NCBI RefSeq assembly: GCF_030408635.1
Contig: NZ_CP047198.1
Location: 1,364,001-1,428,000, forward strand
Source of the DNA: Corynebacterium coyleae
Lineage (GTDB): Bacteria > Actinomycetota > Actinomycetes > Mycobacteriales > Mycobacteriaceae
Direction of reading: 5' to 3'
DNA length: 64,000 bases
The notes below the pieces were generated by a model. It saw nothing but the letters and a program-made list of their open reading frames with translations. It was not told where the DNA came from and searched no databases. Both the position numbers and the translations under genes were made by a program. Position 1 is the stretch's first letter. Each line of letters begins with the position of its first letter. Positions 41,159 through 51,087 of this stretch are shown here, one piece after another.

Positions 41159-42081
41159 TCGAACGTCATCCCTTCCGCCCGCACGTCGTTTGCCAAGCCT
41201 CGAGCCCAATCAGCTGCGTTCATCATTTTCTTGCCGGGTGCCTGAATCGTGCTGAGCACGACGTCACGAGTACCGGTTCCCACTCGCACCTCGTTCTTGC
41301 CAAATGCAACCTGGCCCGGGGCGAGCTCGGTTGAATCGACAGACGTTACTGGCCCGAGCTTGAACCGCTCCTCGCCTCGCATAGTCCACGCACCAGGCGC
41401 TGGAGTATGCGCCCGAATTGCCCGATCGATGACCGTGGAATCGGCGGCCCAGTCAACGCGCGCATCTGCAGTGAGAATCTTTGGCGCATAGGTTCCCTCT
41501 TCAGGCTGTGCTTTCGGCGTCAGTGTGCCGGATTCAAGACCATCCATGGTGCGAACGAGCAGGTCTGCGCCGGAGTACGCCAAACGCTCGAGAAGAACAC
41601 CGGCGGTGTCGTCGTCGGAAATTGTGTCTGTGAGCGTGTCCAAAATGTCGCCGGTGTCCAACCCTTCGTTGATCCGGAACGTCGTCGCACCGGTGGTGGC
41701 ATCGCCCTCGCGGATCGCGGCCTGTACCGGCGCAGCACCGCGCCACTGCGGCAGCAGCGAGAAGTGCAAGTTCACCCAACCGTGCGTCGGAATATCGAGC
41801 ATGCCAGCAGGAATCAGGTTGCCGTACGCAACGACCGGGATCGCGTCTGGGGCGATGTCGCGCAGTCGGGCTGCGGTGTCGTCGTCAAGTTTCTCGGGTG
41901 TGAGCACCTCAATGCCATGCTCGAGTGCAACTGCCTTCACCGGCGACGGATGCAACGTGCGCCCCCTGCCTTTGCGTGCATCGGGTCGCGTCAGCACGGC
42001 CACTACCTCATGTTCCGATGCCAGCAGCCGCTCCAGTGCCACTGCCGCCGGCTCAGGGGTGCCTGCAAATACAAGTCTCAC
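41155..42081 (-). CDS. fmt: Methionyl-tRNA formyltransferase
   Basis: A 308-aa enzyme. The active-site Asn, His and Asp regions are VAYGNLIPAGML, NLHFSLLPQWRGAAPVQAA and GDATTGATTFRINEGLDTGDI. It formylates the initiator tRNA. It sits two bases after def, so the formylase and deformylase are made together. Confidence 0.96.
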   Translation of the reverse strand: MRLVFAGTPEPAAVALERLLASEHEVVAVLTRPDARKGRGRTLHPSPVKAVALEHGIEVLTPEKLDDDTAARLRDIAPDAIPVVAYGNLIPAGMLDIPTHGWVNLHFSLLPQWRGAAPVQAAIREGDATTGATTFRINEGLDTGDILDTLTDTISDDDTAGVLLERLAYSGADLLVRTMDGLESGTLTPKAQPEEGTYAPKILTADARVDWAADSTVIDRAIRAHTPAPGAWTMRGEERFKLGPVTSVDSTELAPGQVAFGKNEVRVGTGTRDVVLSTIQAPGKKMMNAADWARGLANDVRAEGMTFE

Positions 42082-42083
42082 GG

Positions 42084-42584
42084 TTAGTTCTCCTTATTCC
42101 ACTCCGCCGCGGCAATCGCATCGAGTGCCGCTTTGCGGTCAGCTGGCGACATTCGGGCCGTAAACATCACGCCGTCGAGATGGTCTGCTTCGTGCTGAAT
42201 GCAGCGTGCGAGCAATCCGCTGCCGCGTAGTGTCAGCGGGCGCCCACACATGTCGGCGCCATGGGCAACCACGGTGTTGTGCCGCTCAACAGTCCCGCGA
42301 ACATCAGGCACCGAAAGGCATCCCTCCACACCAATTTGGGTATCTTCGCCCAACGGCGTCCACACCGGGTTCACGATGTGTCCCCGAAGGCCCTGACAAT
42401 CGAACACAAACACTCGCTGTGCGACACCGACCTGGTTTGCCGCTAGGCCAACACCCCCAGCCGCATCCATCGTCTCAAGCATGTCACCCACGAGCCTGTG
42501 CAGGCGTTCGTCGAACACATCCACCTCCTCCGCTGCCGTGTTGAGCACCGGATCCCCGAATAGACGAATGTCGCGTATGGCCAT
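42084..42584 (-). CDS. def: Peptide deformylase
   Basis: A 166-aa enzyme. All three motifs are present: GVGLAANQVG, EGCLSVPD and QHEADHLDG, giving the Cys and two His that bind the metal. The ATG at 42584 gives the usual N-terminus MAIRDIRLFGDPVL; an in-frame codon at 42611 is less likely. No Shine-Dalgarno is seen, but TACACT lies 11 bases before the ATG, so translation may depend on a very short leader or none. Confidence 0.95.
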   Translation of the reverse strand: MAIRDIRLFGDPVLNTAAEEVDVFDERLHRLVGDMLETMDAAGGVGLAANQVGVAQRVFVFDCQGLRGHIVNPVWTPLGEDTQIGVEGCLSVPDVRGTVERHNTVVAHGADMCGRPLTLRGSGLLARCIQHEADHLDGVMFTARMSPADRKAALDAIAAAEWNKEN

Positions 42585-42623
42585 GAACGCCAAGTGTACT
42601 GACCTGGACAAGCGAAATTTCGC

Positions 42624-44633
42624 TTACCCGATATCCACCGGATTGACCTGGATACGCAGTGGCAGTTCCTGCTTGGACGTCGTCCACGCGACTGCCCCTG
42701 CCCGCAGCGCCTTGCCCAGCGCCGACCGCCCGGTCAGCGGCGCACGTACCAACATGCGTTGTGCCGGTCCGTATTCACGCCGATCCCACTCGCCCGGCAG
42801 ACGAACACCTGGTGGCAGATCCACAGGCCCCAGAATCTCCGCGTAGTCCGGCAGGTCGGTGCGTTCGAAGAACTGCTCCAGCGCGTCGCGAGGCGCGTCA
42901 ACCACGGCAACGTGGACCGCCGGTGGAAACCTTGCCTCCCGACGCAGCGCCAGCTCTGCCGCCGCGAACCCTGGCGCATCCCAGCGAATGAGGTGCTGCA
43001 CCACCGGCATGCTTGGCTCCGCTACCACCACGACCTCCCCGCCGTCGGCGTGCGGCTGGACGAGCGTGGCAGCAGCCATCCATTTCGACAGCGTGTCCTC
43101 CACTGCCCTTAAGTCAGGGCGTTGCACGAGCGCCCACGCGTCAAGCAACACAGCAGCGCCGTATCCGCCTGGTACTCGAGGCTCCGCACCTGGCGTGGCG
43201 ACGACAATCGCAGGCCCCGCGTCAATCGTGCGCGAAATACGATCGCCCCCGGACGTCTTCACCCTGTATTTGGCAAAGGCACGGCCAAGCTCTTCCGCGG
43301 TGCGCTCAGTGCCCAGCACGACGGCCCGCACGCGCCGGGAACCGCATGACGGACACACATGTGCAGGGTCCATTCGGCCACACCACCGACACGTCGGTGC
43401 CGCTGCTTCACCACCGGACGGCAACCCCAGCGGTCCGTTGCACCAACGGCAACGCGACGGTGTACGACACTGCCCACACGCAAGAGATTGGATATAGCCG
43501 GTGCGTGGCACCTGGAACAACACGGGTGTGCCCCGCTCGAGGGCTTTCGTCGCGGCTGCAAATGCTGACGAAGGCAGACGCGCCTGTTTAGCCCTCGGGT
43601 CCCGTTCAAGCTCAAAGTCAGAATCGCCCGCGGCGTGAATGTAAGGCGAACGTGTACGAAGCGTTTGGCGGGGTGCGACCAGTTCGTGCATCCAGCCAGA
43701 TTCCACCAACAGTTGCGCCTCTGCTGTGCGTGAGAATCCACCGATGACCAAACATGCGCGCTCAAGGCTCGAGCGCGTCGTGAGCACCTCCCTGGCGTGA
43801 ACGTAGGGCGCGCGGGGATCCACCAGGTTGTCATCGCCGTCGAACATCACGACCATCAACCGCAAGTTCTGGACCGGCGCGAACGCGGCGGAGCGGGTCC
43901 CTACCACGATGCGCCCTTGGCCGTGGAGAACGGACAGGTAGCGGGAATACCGTGCTTGGGGTCCCTGGGAGGCGGTCAGAGTCGTCACTTGTTTTGCCGC
44001 AACGAGCTCGCGTAGCGCTTCCTCGCAACGGTCAACAGCATCTTGGTCCGGAACCACAATGAGCGCGCCACCGCCGTCCTTTGCCACCTTGACAGCGAGT
44101 GCGGCAAGCGCGGCAGGCCAATCCTCGCCCGGCACCAACTGCCACGCGGCACGAGCCAGCTTTCCCTCTACTACGGCATCGACGAAGGACTCACCGTGTG
44201 TGTACGTCGTCCATGCGGAAAGGTCCGGCTCGGCTACCTCCCCGAGCTCCACCCATGGTGTGGAGGTATCCGTTTCTTCCGCTTTCGCATGTCGTGCGGG
44301 TATTGCAGAACGATAAATGTCGGATCGGATGCCTGCGTACCGGTCCGCGAGTGCGTCGATAAGCATGCGCGTGTGCTCCGGGGCCACGACCTCGGGTGAG
44401 ATGACGCGTTCGATGAAGCGCAGTGAGCCTTCATGGCTTGTCGACGACACCCGCTCCAGCACGATCGCATCCACGAGCCTGCCTGCAAACCGAACCCGCA
44501 CGCGGACGCCTGGCTGTGCGGCATCGGCATCCTGCTCGTCGACAAGATAATCGAAGGCCCGATCAAGGTGCGCGAGCCCCAACATAGGCAGCACGCGGGC
44601 CACAGGCAGGTTAGCAGCTCGCGTGTTCGACAT
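42624..44633 (-). CDS. priA: PriA-like primosome protein, helicase motifs lost
   Basis: A 669-aa protein related to PriA by its N-terminal DNA-binding domain (ARVLPMLGLAHLDRAFDYLV) and by the zinc-binding region with CGQC, CRWC, CRWC and CPSC pairs. The Walker A position has no GKT (the stretch reads KDGGGALIVVPDQ), so it should not hydrolyse ATP. This loss is common to actinobacterial PriA and such proteins are annotated as probable PriA. The role is presumed to be at replication restart. The ATG at 44633 is preferred to an upstream codon. Confidence 0.85.
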   Translation of the reverse strand: MSNTRAANLPVARVLPMLGLAHLDRAFDYLVDEQDADAAQPGVRVRVRFAGRLVDAIVLERVSSTSHEGSLRFIERVISPEVVAPEHTRMLIDALADRYAGIRSDIYRSAIPARHAKAEETDTSTPWVELGEVAEPDLSAWTTYTHGESFVDAVVEGKLARAAWQLVPGEDWPAALAALAVKVAKDGGGALIVVPDQDAVDRCEEALRELVAAKQVTTLTASQGPQARYSRYLSVLHGQGRIVVGTRSAAFAPVQNLRLMVVMFDGDDNLVDPRAPYVHAREVLTTRSSLERACLVIGGFSRTAEAQLLVESGWMHELVAPRQTLRTRSPYIHAAGDSDFELERDPRAKQARLPSSAFAAATKALERGTPVLFQVPRTGYIQSLACGQCRTPSRCRWCNGPLGLPSGGEAAAPTCRWCGRMDPAHVCPSCGSRRVRAVVLGTERTAEELGRAFAKYRVKTSGGDRISRTIDAGPAIVVATPGAEPRVPGGYGAAVLLDAWALVQRPDLRAVEDTLSKWMAAATLVQPHADGGEVVVVAEPSMPVVQHLIRWDAPGFAAAELALRREARFPPAVHVAVVDAPRDALEQFFERTDLPDYAEILGPVDLPPGVRLPGEWDRREYGPAQRMLVRAPLTGRSALGKALRAGAVAWTTSKQELPLRIQVNPVDIG

Positions 44634-44757
44634 GGTGCAGCATTCTAAACCACGCCACGACACGACACTCCGGACCTAAGGCTCAGCTGTGCGAAACAGT
44701 GCGGTAGTAATAGATGCATCACAAATCAATCGCGCCGATGAGGGACCCGCTTCCGCC

Positions 44758-45750
44758 ATGAAACGTCTGCTTCCCGCAGTCTTATCCGTCTGTATATCCG
44801 CTGCAGTTGCCGCAGGAGCCATGACTGCTCCCCAAACACATGCGGTTGACGTCACAAATCTTTCGCTAGGAAGCAAGCAGACACAACTGCTTTTTGCAGG
44901 CTCCTCCCTTGGCCCGATACTTAGTCCAGGTAACGGCTCGCCGATCGACAACGTATCCGCCTACATCCACGGCTCGTCGCAAGGCGCACAGCAAGCCGTA
45001 CAGGACAACTGGCGCAAGGCATACAACCAACTCCCCCAACAAGTTCGAGATAGCGTGCCACCTCACCTGCGCCCTGCACCGCAGGAAGAAGAGACTGTGC
45101 CGGTAACCGTGGTCCCGGCAGCGGAGCCAACGTTGTCTCCTAACGCGGCCAACTGCAGCAATTGCGTAGCAATTACGTACGACGACGGACCGGTTCCCGG
45201 TACGGACCGCCTGCTCGACATCTTCAAGCGCAAGAATGCGCATGCGACGTTCTTCGTCGTCGGTAACAACGTCAATGCAAACCCGAAGATCCTGCGCCGC
45301 ATCCGCGCCGAGGGCCACACGATTGGCAACCACTCGTATTCACACCCGGACCTGGCGCGCCAATCCGACGCAACGATCGGGTCACAGCTCAGCGACACGA
45401 GTGCTGCCATTGAGAAGCAATCGGGAGTGAAGGTGCACTGGGTGCGCCCGCCCTATGGTTCCTACGACGGCCGTGTAATCAATGCTTCCAAGGCCCGTGG
45501 CCTATCGCTGGCAATTTGGGACGTTGACACGATGGATTGGAGCCACCGTGACACCGCACGCACCTGCTCCATAGCGGTCAATCAGGCGCAAGCTGGATCG
45601 ATTGTGCTCATGCACGACATCCACGAGCCGACCATCAACGCAGCGGAATGCATCATCGATGGTCTGCGCGCCAAGGGGCTGCGTCCGGTAAGCCTCGACG
45701 AGATGATTAAGGACCCCGTCCCGGGGCGTGTGTACACCCACGCGAATTAG
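44758..45750 (+). CDS. Secreted NodB-type polysaccharide deacetylase
   Basis: A 330-aa protein with a signal peptide (MKRLL, then hydrophobic to about residue 22, probable cut near THA-VDV). Residues 135-320 are a NodB domain: TYDDGP near 140, the metal His pair in HTIGNHSYSHPD near 187, RPPYGSYDGR near 238, WDVDTMDW near 254, and the catalytic His region VLMHDIHEPT near 283. It should remove acetyl groups from peptidoglycan or another cell-wall glycan outside the membrane. The ATG at 44758 begins the signal peptide; an in-frame ATG is also possible upstream. It is divergent from priA. Confidence 0.9.
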   Translation: MKRLLPAVLSVCISAAVAAGAMTAPQTHAVDVTNLSLGSKQTQLLFAGSSLGPILSPGNGSPIDNVSAYIHGSSQGAQQAVQDNWRKAYNQLPQQVRDSVPPHLRPAPQEEETVPVTVVPAAEPTLSPNAANCSNCVAITYDDGPVPGTDRLLDIFKRKNAHATFFVVGNNVNANPKILRRIRAEGHTIGNHSYSHPDLARQSDATIGSQLSDTSAAIEKQSGVKVHWVRPPYGSYDGRVINASKARGLSLAIWDVDTMDWSHRDTARTCSIAVNQAQAGSIVLMHDIHEPTINAAECIIDGLRAKGLRPVSLDEMIKDPVPGRVYTHAN

Positions 45751-45768
45751 CCGTTAGACTTCGTCGCC

Positions 45769-46173
45769 ATGACTGATCCAGGCGAGCATGGCGAGCATAC
45801 AGACGAGCAATCGGAAGACACTGCAGACCGCGAAGGTTGGCTCAAGGCACTTCCCTATGCCGTTTTTGCACTGTATGTGATCGCACCTGCACTCGTCATT
45901 CCCGTCGCTGGCACGCCATGGCTCCTCGTTGGTTTCATCTTTGCTGTCGCTGCCATCGCAGGGCTTGTCGACGGCTACTGCTTCCGTCCCTCTTGGACAT
46001 TGCCACTATCCGCCGCTGGCGGTTTCTGGGTGGCGAAGATGCTTTACTTCAATGACGGCACCTTCATCTATGCACTCGGCGTGGCTGTCGTGTCGGCACT
46101 TTGCGTATGGCTGATGTCTTTGGTGCGCAAGCAGCCGGCCCCGGTGTCGTCGACAAGCAGTGCGCAGGTGTAG
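45769..46173 (+). CDS. Small membrane protein of unknown function
   Basis: A 134-aa protein. The N-terminal 23 residues are acidic and hydrophilic, followed by four predicted helices between about 27 and 120 and a short polar tail. It starts 18 bases after the deacetylase gene and three bases before the next gene, so it probably shares their transcript. No family recognised. Confidence 0.65.
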   Translation: MTDPGEHGEHTDEQSEDTADREGWLKALPYAVFALYVIAPALVIPVAGTPWLLVGFIFAVAAIAGLVDGYCFRPSWTLPLSAAGGFWVAKMLYFNDGTFIYALGVAVVSALCVWLMSLVRKQPAPVSSTSSAQV

Positions 46174-46176
46174 CCG

Positions 46177-47025
46177 ATGGAAACCTGGAGCCTCAACCAC
46201 CCGAAGTATGGGCTTATCGAACTGCGTGTGGGATTCGACCGCGACTTCGCGGCAGAGGACCCTGAGTGGCCCGGAGATGAGACTGACAAGGAAGGCACCC
46301 TGGCCACAGACAAACACACGCTGCCCGAACGCGTCGAACTCTGGGCAAAGAATCCGAGTGAGCGCATGGAAGTGCGTGTCGACGGCACCGTGCAGCACCG
46401 CTACAACGACGTGAACAGCGGGCGACTCCCCCTTTTTGGAAACGGCGGGGCAAAACTCGAGACTCCAATGGGGATCGGCGTTGACCGCCAAAAGCCTCAC
46501 CTTAAACTGCGTGCAAGTGGCTTCGACGAACTGCTCAGTGTCGAGTTTCGGGAGGGCGACACCATCGTCGAGTTCGACCCTCCAGAAGGCTCACGCGGTG
46601 CGAAACGGCGTCGGACAATGGAATCGAGTTCGCTCAAGCGCACACTCATCCCTATGGCCGAAGGCTTGGGCAAAGGTGGCTGGGCGCTGGCGGTGATTGT
46701 CCTCGGTCCGATCGTAAGCCGAATCATCGACCGGCTTCTGCGCTACCTTCCGGACTGGGAACTCCCCGACATCACCTTGCCGCACATGGATCTTCCGGTC
46801 CCGCACCTTCCCCAAATGGATCTTCCGCTCCCCCAGATCAACTGGCCTGAATTAGACCTCCCGGACTTGCCCGAGTGGGTTCTTGTTGCGCTCGAATACT
46901 CCAAGATCTGGCTGCCAATCCTCATTGGCGTGGTTGTCGGAATCGTGGCCTTGCGCAACCACAAGAAGTCTGAACAGCAAAAAGCCGCCTGGGACAAACC
47001 CCAAGCGGCTTCGAAGGAAACTTAA
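46177..47025 (+). CDS. Unknown membrane protein with a Leu-Pro-rich external loop
   Basis: A 282-aa protein. Residues 1-140 are soluble, polar and probably beta-rich. A basic patch (RRR, 144-146) precedes helix one (about 167-188). Residues 190-233 form a low-complexity linker with LP about every five residues and Asp or Trp between, and helix two (about 234-259) is followed by a basic tail. By the positive-inside rule both ends face the cytosol and the linker is outside. I do not recognise the family. The stop overlaps the convergent metK stop by 4 bases. Confidence 0.65.
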   Translation: METWSLNHPKYGLIELRVGFDRDFAAEDPEWPGDETDKEGTLATDKHTLPERVELWAKNPSERMEVRVDGTVQHRYNDVNSGRLPLFGNGGAKLETPMGIGVDRQKPHLKLRASGFDELLSVEFREGDTIVEFDPPEGSRGAKRRRTMESSSLKRTLIPMAEGLGKGGWALAVIVLGPIVSRIIDRLLRYLPDWELPDITLPHMDLPVPHLPQMDLPLPQINWPELDLPDLPEWVLVALEYSKIWLPILIGVVVGIVALRNHKKSEQQKAAWDKPQAASKET

Positions 47026-48239
47026 ACGCCTGCGGCTGCGCGCAAGTCGTCCACCTTGTCGGTGTGCTCCCAAGGCACATCGATGTCTGTGCGACCAAAG
47101 TGGCCGTAGGCAGCGGTTTGGCTGTAGATCGGGCGCTTCAAATCCAAATCACGGATGATCGCATCCGGTCGCAGATCGAAGACCTTCTCCACTGCCTGCT
47201 GGATCGACTCGTTGGTCTGCCCCTCAGCGGCGGTACCGAACGTCTCCACGTACAGGCCAACCGGGGTTGCACGACCAATTGCGTACGCAACCTGAACCTC
47301 AACACGGTCTGCGAGGCCCGCAGCGACAATGTTCTTCGCCACCCAACGTGTCGCATACGCGCCGGAGCGGTCCACCTTTGAGGGATCCTTGCCAGAGAAC
47401 GCGCCACCGCCATGGCGTGCCATACCGCCGTAGCTATCCACAATGATCTTGCGTCCGGTCAGGCCTGCGTCCGCCATCGGACCACCGGAGATAAACGAGC
47501 CAGACGGATTGATCAGGACCTTGGTGTCCTCGCGGTAGAACTTCTCCAGACCGGCGTCTTCCATGACCCAAGCGATAACGTGCTCTCGCAGCGCCTTCTC
47601 AAGTGCCTCACCAGTGAAGTGTGGGTCGTGCTGCGTGGAGATCACGATCGTGTCGATAAACGCCGGAGTATCACCGTCGTACGCAAACGTGACCTGAGTC
47701 TTGCCGTCTGGGCGAAGGCCATCGACGATGCCCTCGTGGCGCACCTGGGACAGTCGGCGTGAAAGGCGGTGCGCAGTCGCAATTGGCAGCGGCATGTACT
47801 CAGGGGTCTCGTTGGAGGCGTACCCAAACATCAGTCCCTGGTCACCCGCACCAGACTGGTCAGTCTCTTCAGTGGAGGACTGTTCGCGCACCTCCTGGGA
47901 GGTGGTCACGCCATCCGCAATCTCCTGCGACTGATCACCGATTGCGATGTTGACGCCACAGCTGTTGCCGTCGAAACCAACCTCGGAAGAGGTGAACCCG
48001 ATTTCCACCAATTTGTCGCGCACGATCTTCGCAATATTGGAGTACGCAGACGTGCGAACCTCTCCAACAACGTGAACCTGTCCAGTGGTAACGAGCGTTT
48101 CCACTGCAACGCGGGACTGTGGGTCCTGCGCGAGCATGTCGTCCAAAATCGCGTCCGAGATCGCATCGCAGATTTTGTCTGGGTGCCCTTCAGTGACGGA
48201 CTCACTGGTGAACAGTCGGTAGTAAGTGTCGAGTGACAA
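47022..48239 (-). CDS. metK: S-adenosylmethionine synthetase
   Basis: A 405-aa enzyme with [16 protein letters not shown] near the N-terminus, [10 protein letters not shown] mid-protein and [16 protein letters not shown] in the C-terminal third, which carry the metal and phosphate ligands. It starts at a TTG with AAAGG upstream. An exact McbR operator lies 46-61 bases upstream, so repression by the methionine/cysteine regulator is likely, as in C. glutamicum. Confidence 0.96.
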   Translation of the reverse strand: MSLDTYYRLFTSESVTEGHPDKICDAISDAILDDMLAQDPQSRVAVETLVTTGQVHVVGEVRTSAYSNIAKIVRDKLVEIGFTSSEVGFDGNSCGVNIAIGDQSQEIADGVTTSQEVREQSSTEETDQSGAGDQGLMFGYASNETPEYMPLPIATAHRLSRRLSQVRHEGIVDGLRPDGKTQVTFAYDGDTPAFIDTIVISTQHDPHFTGEALEKALREHVIAWVMEDAGLEKFYREDTKVLINPSGSFISGGPMADAGLTGRKIIVDSYGGMARHGGGAFSGKDPSKVDRSGAYATRWVAKNIVAAGLADRVEVQVAYAIGRATPVGLYVETFGTAAEGQTNESIQQAVEKVFDLRPDAIIRDLDLKRPIYSQTAAYGHFGRTDIDVPWEHTDKVDDLRAAAGV

Positions 48240-48284
48240 CGGATCTTTCCTTTACGTGGCCTTGAGGCTGATTCTCCAACACAC

Positions 48285-48300
48285 TAGACCAAGCGGTCTA
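48285..48300. promoter_or_regulatory. McbR operator upstream of metK
   Basis: The sequence reads TAGAC, six bases, GTCTA, which is the exact published McbR motif of C. glutamicum (TAGAC-N6-GTCTA). The six inner bases are CAAGCG, and the match extends to TAGACC/GGTCTA. It lies between coaBC and metK, in the metK promoter region. Confidence 0.85.
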
Positions 48301-48311
48301 AGTACGCAAAG

Positions 48312-49541
48312 CTAAGCGCGAAGCTTTTCAATCGCATTCCAGATCCGAGCAGCTACCTCGTGTTTCGTTCCGTCCTCAATTTCCAGTTCTTCGCCAGACG
48401 CACTCAACAACCAACCGCGGTTAGTTGACTGGCCAAACACATTGCCACCAGCAACCGAGTTCAGCATGAGCAAATCCGCGCCCTTACGCTTGAGTTTCGC
48501 GCGACCATTCTCAAGTTCGTTGTCCGTCTCAGCTGCAAACCCGACGATCGTGGCATGAGTCTCGCCAGCATCTCGCTTTTCGACGAGACCTTTAAGGATG
48601 TCCGGGTTCTCGGTCAAGCGAACAACGGAGAGCGCGTCATCGCTCTTGCCCTTCTTCAGTTTCGTCGTAGCTTCAGATTCTGGACGGTAATCGGCCACAG
48701 CGGCCGCCATCACGATGATGTCTGCGCCTGCGGCACGCTCATCCATCGCGTCTTTCATCTCACGTGTGGATTGCACACGCACCACCTCCGCCCCTGAGGG
48801 CACAGATAGTTCCGCGGTTGCTCCAGCCACGATCGTGACCTGTGCTCCCCGCTGCGCTGCGATGTCCCCGAGTGCAAACCCCTGCTTGCCAGAGGATCGG
48901 TTACCAATGAAACGCACAGGATCAATATTTTCTTGCGTTCCTCCCGCGCTAATAAGTACGCGGGTTCCTGCGAGCGTCTGCTTCATTGGACCGGTTGCCA
49001 ACACCGTACGGGCTAGCTGCGCAATCGCCTCAGGGTCCGGCAAACGACCCGCGCCCGTGTCCTTACCCGTCAGGCGCCCATGCGCCGGCTCAAGAACCGT
49101 AATCCCACGCGAACGAAGCACCTCTACATTGTGTTGCGTCGCTAGGTTATGCCACATTTCGGTGTGCATTGCAGGCGCAAGCACGACGGGGCATGTGGCC
49201 ACAAGAATGGTTGCAGCCAGCAGGTCATCTGCTCGGCCTGCTGCGACACGGGCCATGAGATCAGCGGTTGCAGGTGCAACAACGATGAGATCGGCCTCTT
49301 GACCGAGACGGACGTGCTGGACTTCGTCGACACGCTTGAATACCCCAGTATCAACTGGGTTTCCGCTCAGCGCCTCAAATGTTGCTGCGCCCACGAACGA
49401 CAACGCGCTTTCCGTAGGGATAACGCGCACATTATCGCCATGCTCTTTAAAGTCGCGGACCAAGTGGCATGCCTTATACGCAGCAATTCCGCCGGAGACA
49501 CCGATCACAACGTTCTTGGGGGCAGACGTGGCTTCGTTCAT
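48312..49541 (-). CDS. coaBC: Bifunctional CoaBC, coenzyme A biosynthesis
   Basis: A 409-aa fusion starting at ATG 49541. Residues 8-190 are the flavin decarboxylase CoaC (GVSGGIAAYKACHLVRD, then APAMHTEMW, which has His where enterobacteria have Asn, as usual in actinobacteria). Residues 200-409 are the ligase CoaB with ISAGGTQENIDPVRFIGNRS and AAAVADYRP. It makes 4'-phosphopantetheine in two steps. TATGCT eight bases before the ATG hints at a leaderless transcript. Confidence 0.95.
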   Translation of the reverse strand: MNEATSAPKNVVIGVSGGIAAYKACHLVRDFKEHGDNVRVIPTESALSFVGAATFEALSGNPVDTGVFKRVDEVQHVRLGQEADLIVVAPATADLMARVAAGRADDLLAATILVATCPVVLAPAMHTEMWHNLATQHNVEVLRSRGITVLEPAHGRLTGKDTGAGRLPDPEAIAQLARTVLATGPMKQTLAGTRVLISAGGTQENIDPVRFIGNRSSGKQGFALGDIAAQRGAQVTIVAGATAELSVPSGAEVVRVQSTREMKDAMDERAAGADIIVMAAAVADYRPESEATTKLKKGKSDDALSVVRLTENPDILKGLVEKRDAGETHATIVGFAAETDNELENGRAKLKRKGADLLMLNSVAGGNVFGQSTNRGWLLSASGEELEIEDGTKHEVAARIWNAIEKLRA

Positions 49542-49614
49542 GTGGGCCAAGCATACAAAAACGCCGTTGCGGAAGCCCCAATGGCTCACACAACGGCGTC
49601 ATTAGCAGAAGCGT

Positions 49615-49929
49615 TTACTGGCCTTCCTCGTGCTCGAGGAGGCCTGCCTCGATCTCACGCAGCGCGATCGACAGCGGCTTCTCACCAGGCTCTGGCGTTA
49701 CCAGCGGGCCGATGAACTCGAAAACACCATCTTCGGAGTTCTGGTAGAAGCTGTTGATCTGACGTGCACGCTTGGCCGCAAAGATCACCAGAGCGTACTT
49801 CGACGAGACCTTCGTCAGCAGTTCATCGATCGGCGGCGCGGTAATGCCGTCCGGGGTGTCGTAGACACGTTCCTGCTGAGTCTCCTCAACAGCGGTGTCC
49901 TGCGACAGGTCATTGGTTGATTCAGTCAC
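49615..49929 (-). CDS. rpoZ: RNA polymerase omega subunit
   Basis: A 104-aa omega protein. The core [19 protein letters not shown] and AAKRARQIN are conserved and bind the beta-prime C-terminus. It follows gmk by 13 bases, the usual gmk-rpoZ-coaBC order of actinobacteria. Confidence 0.95.
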   Translation of the reverse strand: MTESTNDLSQDTAVEETQQERVYDTPDGITAPPIDELLTKVSSKYALVIFAAKRARQINSFYQNSEDGVFEFIGPLVTPEPGEKPLSIALREIEAGLLEHEEGQ

Positions 49930-49942
49930 TAAAACCCACTCG

Positions 49943-50530
49943 CTAATTGTTGTCGGATGTTGCGCCTAGAAGGATGCGCGCAATGTGTGCAACGGCATCG
50001 TCGACATCGTCATTCACAACAACGGTGTCGAACTCCCCTTGCGCATCGAGCTCCTCGCGCGCGGTGGTGAGCCTGCGCTCAATCACAGCTTCCGTCTCGG
50101 TCCCACGACCCGTGAGACGTTCAACGAGGACTTCCCACGACGGGGGTGCAAGGAACACTGTACGCGCTTCAGGCATGAGCTGCTTGATGTTGCGAGCACC
50201 TGCGAGGTCCACCTCTACGAGTACCGGGCGCCCGTCTGCAAGAGCTTCACGGACCGGACCCGCAGGCGTGCCCGAGCGCTGAAGGCCTCCGTGAATGTCA
50301 GCCCATTCCAGCATCTCACCAGCATCGATGCGCTGTTGAAAATCATTCGAGGAGACGAAGTAGTAATCCCTGCCGTCGACTTCGCCCGGGCGTGGAGCCC
50401 GAGTTGTCATCGAGACAGAAAAGTAGAGGTCCGGCACCTCGCCGCGCAGGCGGCTAACCACCGTTGACTTACCTACGGCAGACGGTCCGGCCAAAACGAC
50501 CAGCTGCCCGCGGGGCGCCACCTCAGCCAT
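49943..50530 (-). CDS. gmk: Guanylate kinase
   Basis: A 195-aa enzyme. Walker A is GPSAVGKST (15-23), followed by [21 protein letters not shown] for GMP binding. It phosphorylates GMP to GDP. It starts two bases after mihF. Confidence 0.96.
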   Translation of the reverse strand: MAEVAPRGQLVVLAGPSAVGKSTVVSRLRGEVPDLYFSVSMTTRAPRPGEVDGRDYYFVSSNDFQQRIDAGEMLEWADIHGGLQRSGTPAGPVREALADGRPVLVEVDLAGARNIKQLMPEARTVFLAPPSWEVLVERLTGRGTETEAVIERRLTTAREELDAQGEFDTVVVNDDVDDAVAHIARILLGATSDNN

Positions 50531-50532
50531 GT

Positions 50533-50868
50533 TTAGTTCTCTTCGAAGCCGAAGCGCTCGAGCAGAGCACGACGCTGACGCTCACCCAGGCCACGCAGGC
50601 GACGGGTCTGAGCGATCTCCAGCTCCTCCATGATCTCGCGAGCCTTGACCTTGCCAACCTTCGGCATGGCCTCGAGCAAAGCGGAAACCTTGGTCTTGCC
50701 GATGATCTCGTCGGTGTCAGCCTTCTCCAGCACGTCCTTGAGCGTGGTCTCGCCGCGCTTCAGGGAGGCCTTCAGCTCAGCGCGCTTCTTGCGAGCCTCA
50801 GCCGCCTTCTCGAGGGCTGCCTTGCGCTGTTCATCGGTCAACTGTGGAAGTGCCACGGGTTCCTCCAT
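50533..50868 (-). CDS. mihF: Actinobacterial integration host factor
   Basis: A 111-aa basic nucleoid protein of the mycobacterial IHF type (Rv1388). The N-terminal helix rich in Ala, Arg and Lys is followed by the DNA-binding core [20 protein letters not shown] and the arginine-rich end [19 protein letters not shown]. The start shown follows GTAGGTAG-type bases. It shapes DNA and heads the mihF-gmk-rpoZ-coaBC unit. Confidence 0.95.
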   Translation of the reverse strand: MEEPVALPQLTDEQRKAALEKAAEARKKRAELKASLKRGETTLKDVLEKADTDEIIGKTKVSALLEAMPKVGKVKAREIMEELEIAQTRRLRGLGERQRRALLERFGFEEN

Positions 50869-51087
50869 GTAGGTAGTTCATTCAATATGTTCAGGCCGAC
50901 TCGTGCCGGCGCGGGGCCTCCTCCACACTCTGCGTTTCAGAAGGCGCACCGCATCCGACACAGTCTAACACTGCATCTGGTTGGCACCGGGAAAATGGAG
51001 CGCATTCTTGCTGCATTTCTCCATGTCACCGTTGCGACGCACCTAAACTACCAGGGTTTTTCTCAGCCGATGAAATGGACCCGCTAG
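50869..51087. other. 219-base gap before mihF
   Basis: No gene seen. It should hold the mihF promoter; TAGACT on the minus strand (50962-50967) is a candidate -10. ATGGAG near 50995 and CTCCAT near 51018 form a weak inverted repeat. The pyr operon ends at its right side with no clear terminator. Confidence 0.4.

Noticed and set aside
48240-48311. SAM riboswitch before metK
   Set aside because: The gap is only 72 bases, lacks the conserved helices and is better explained by the McbR site.
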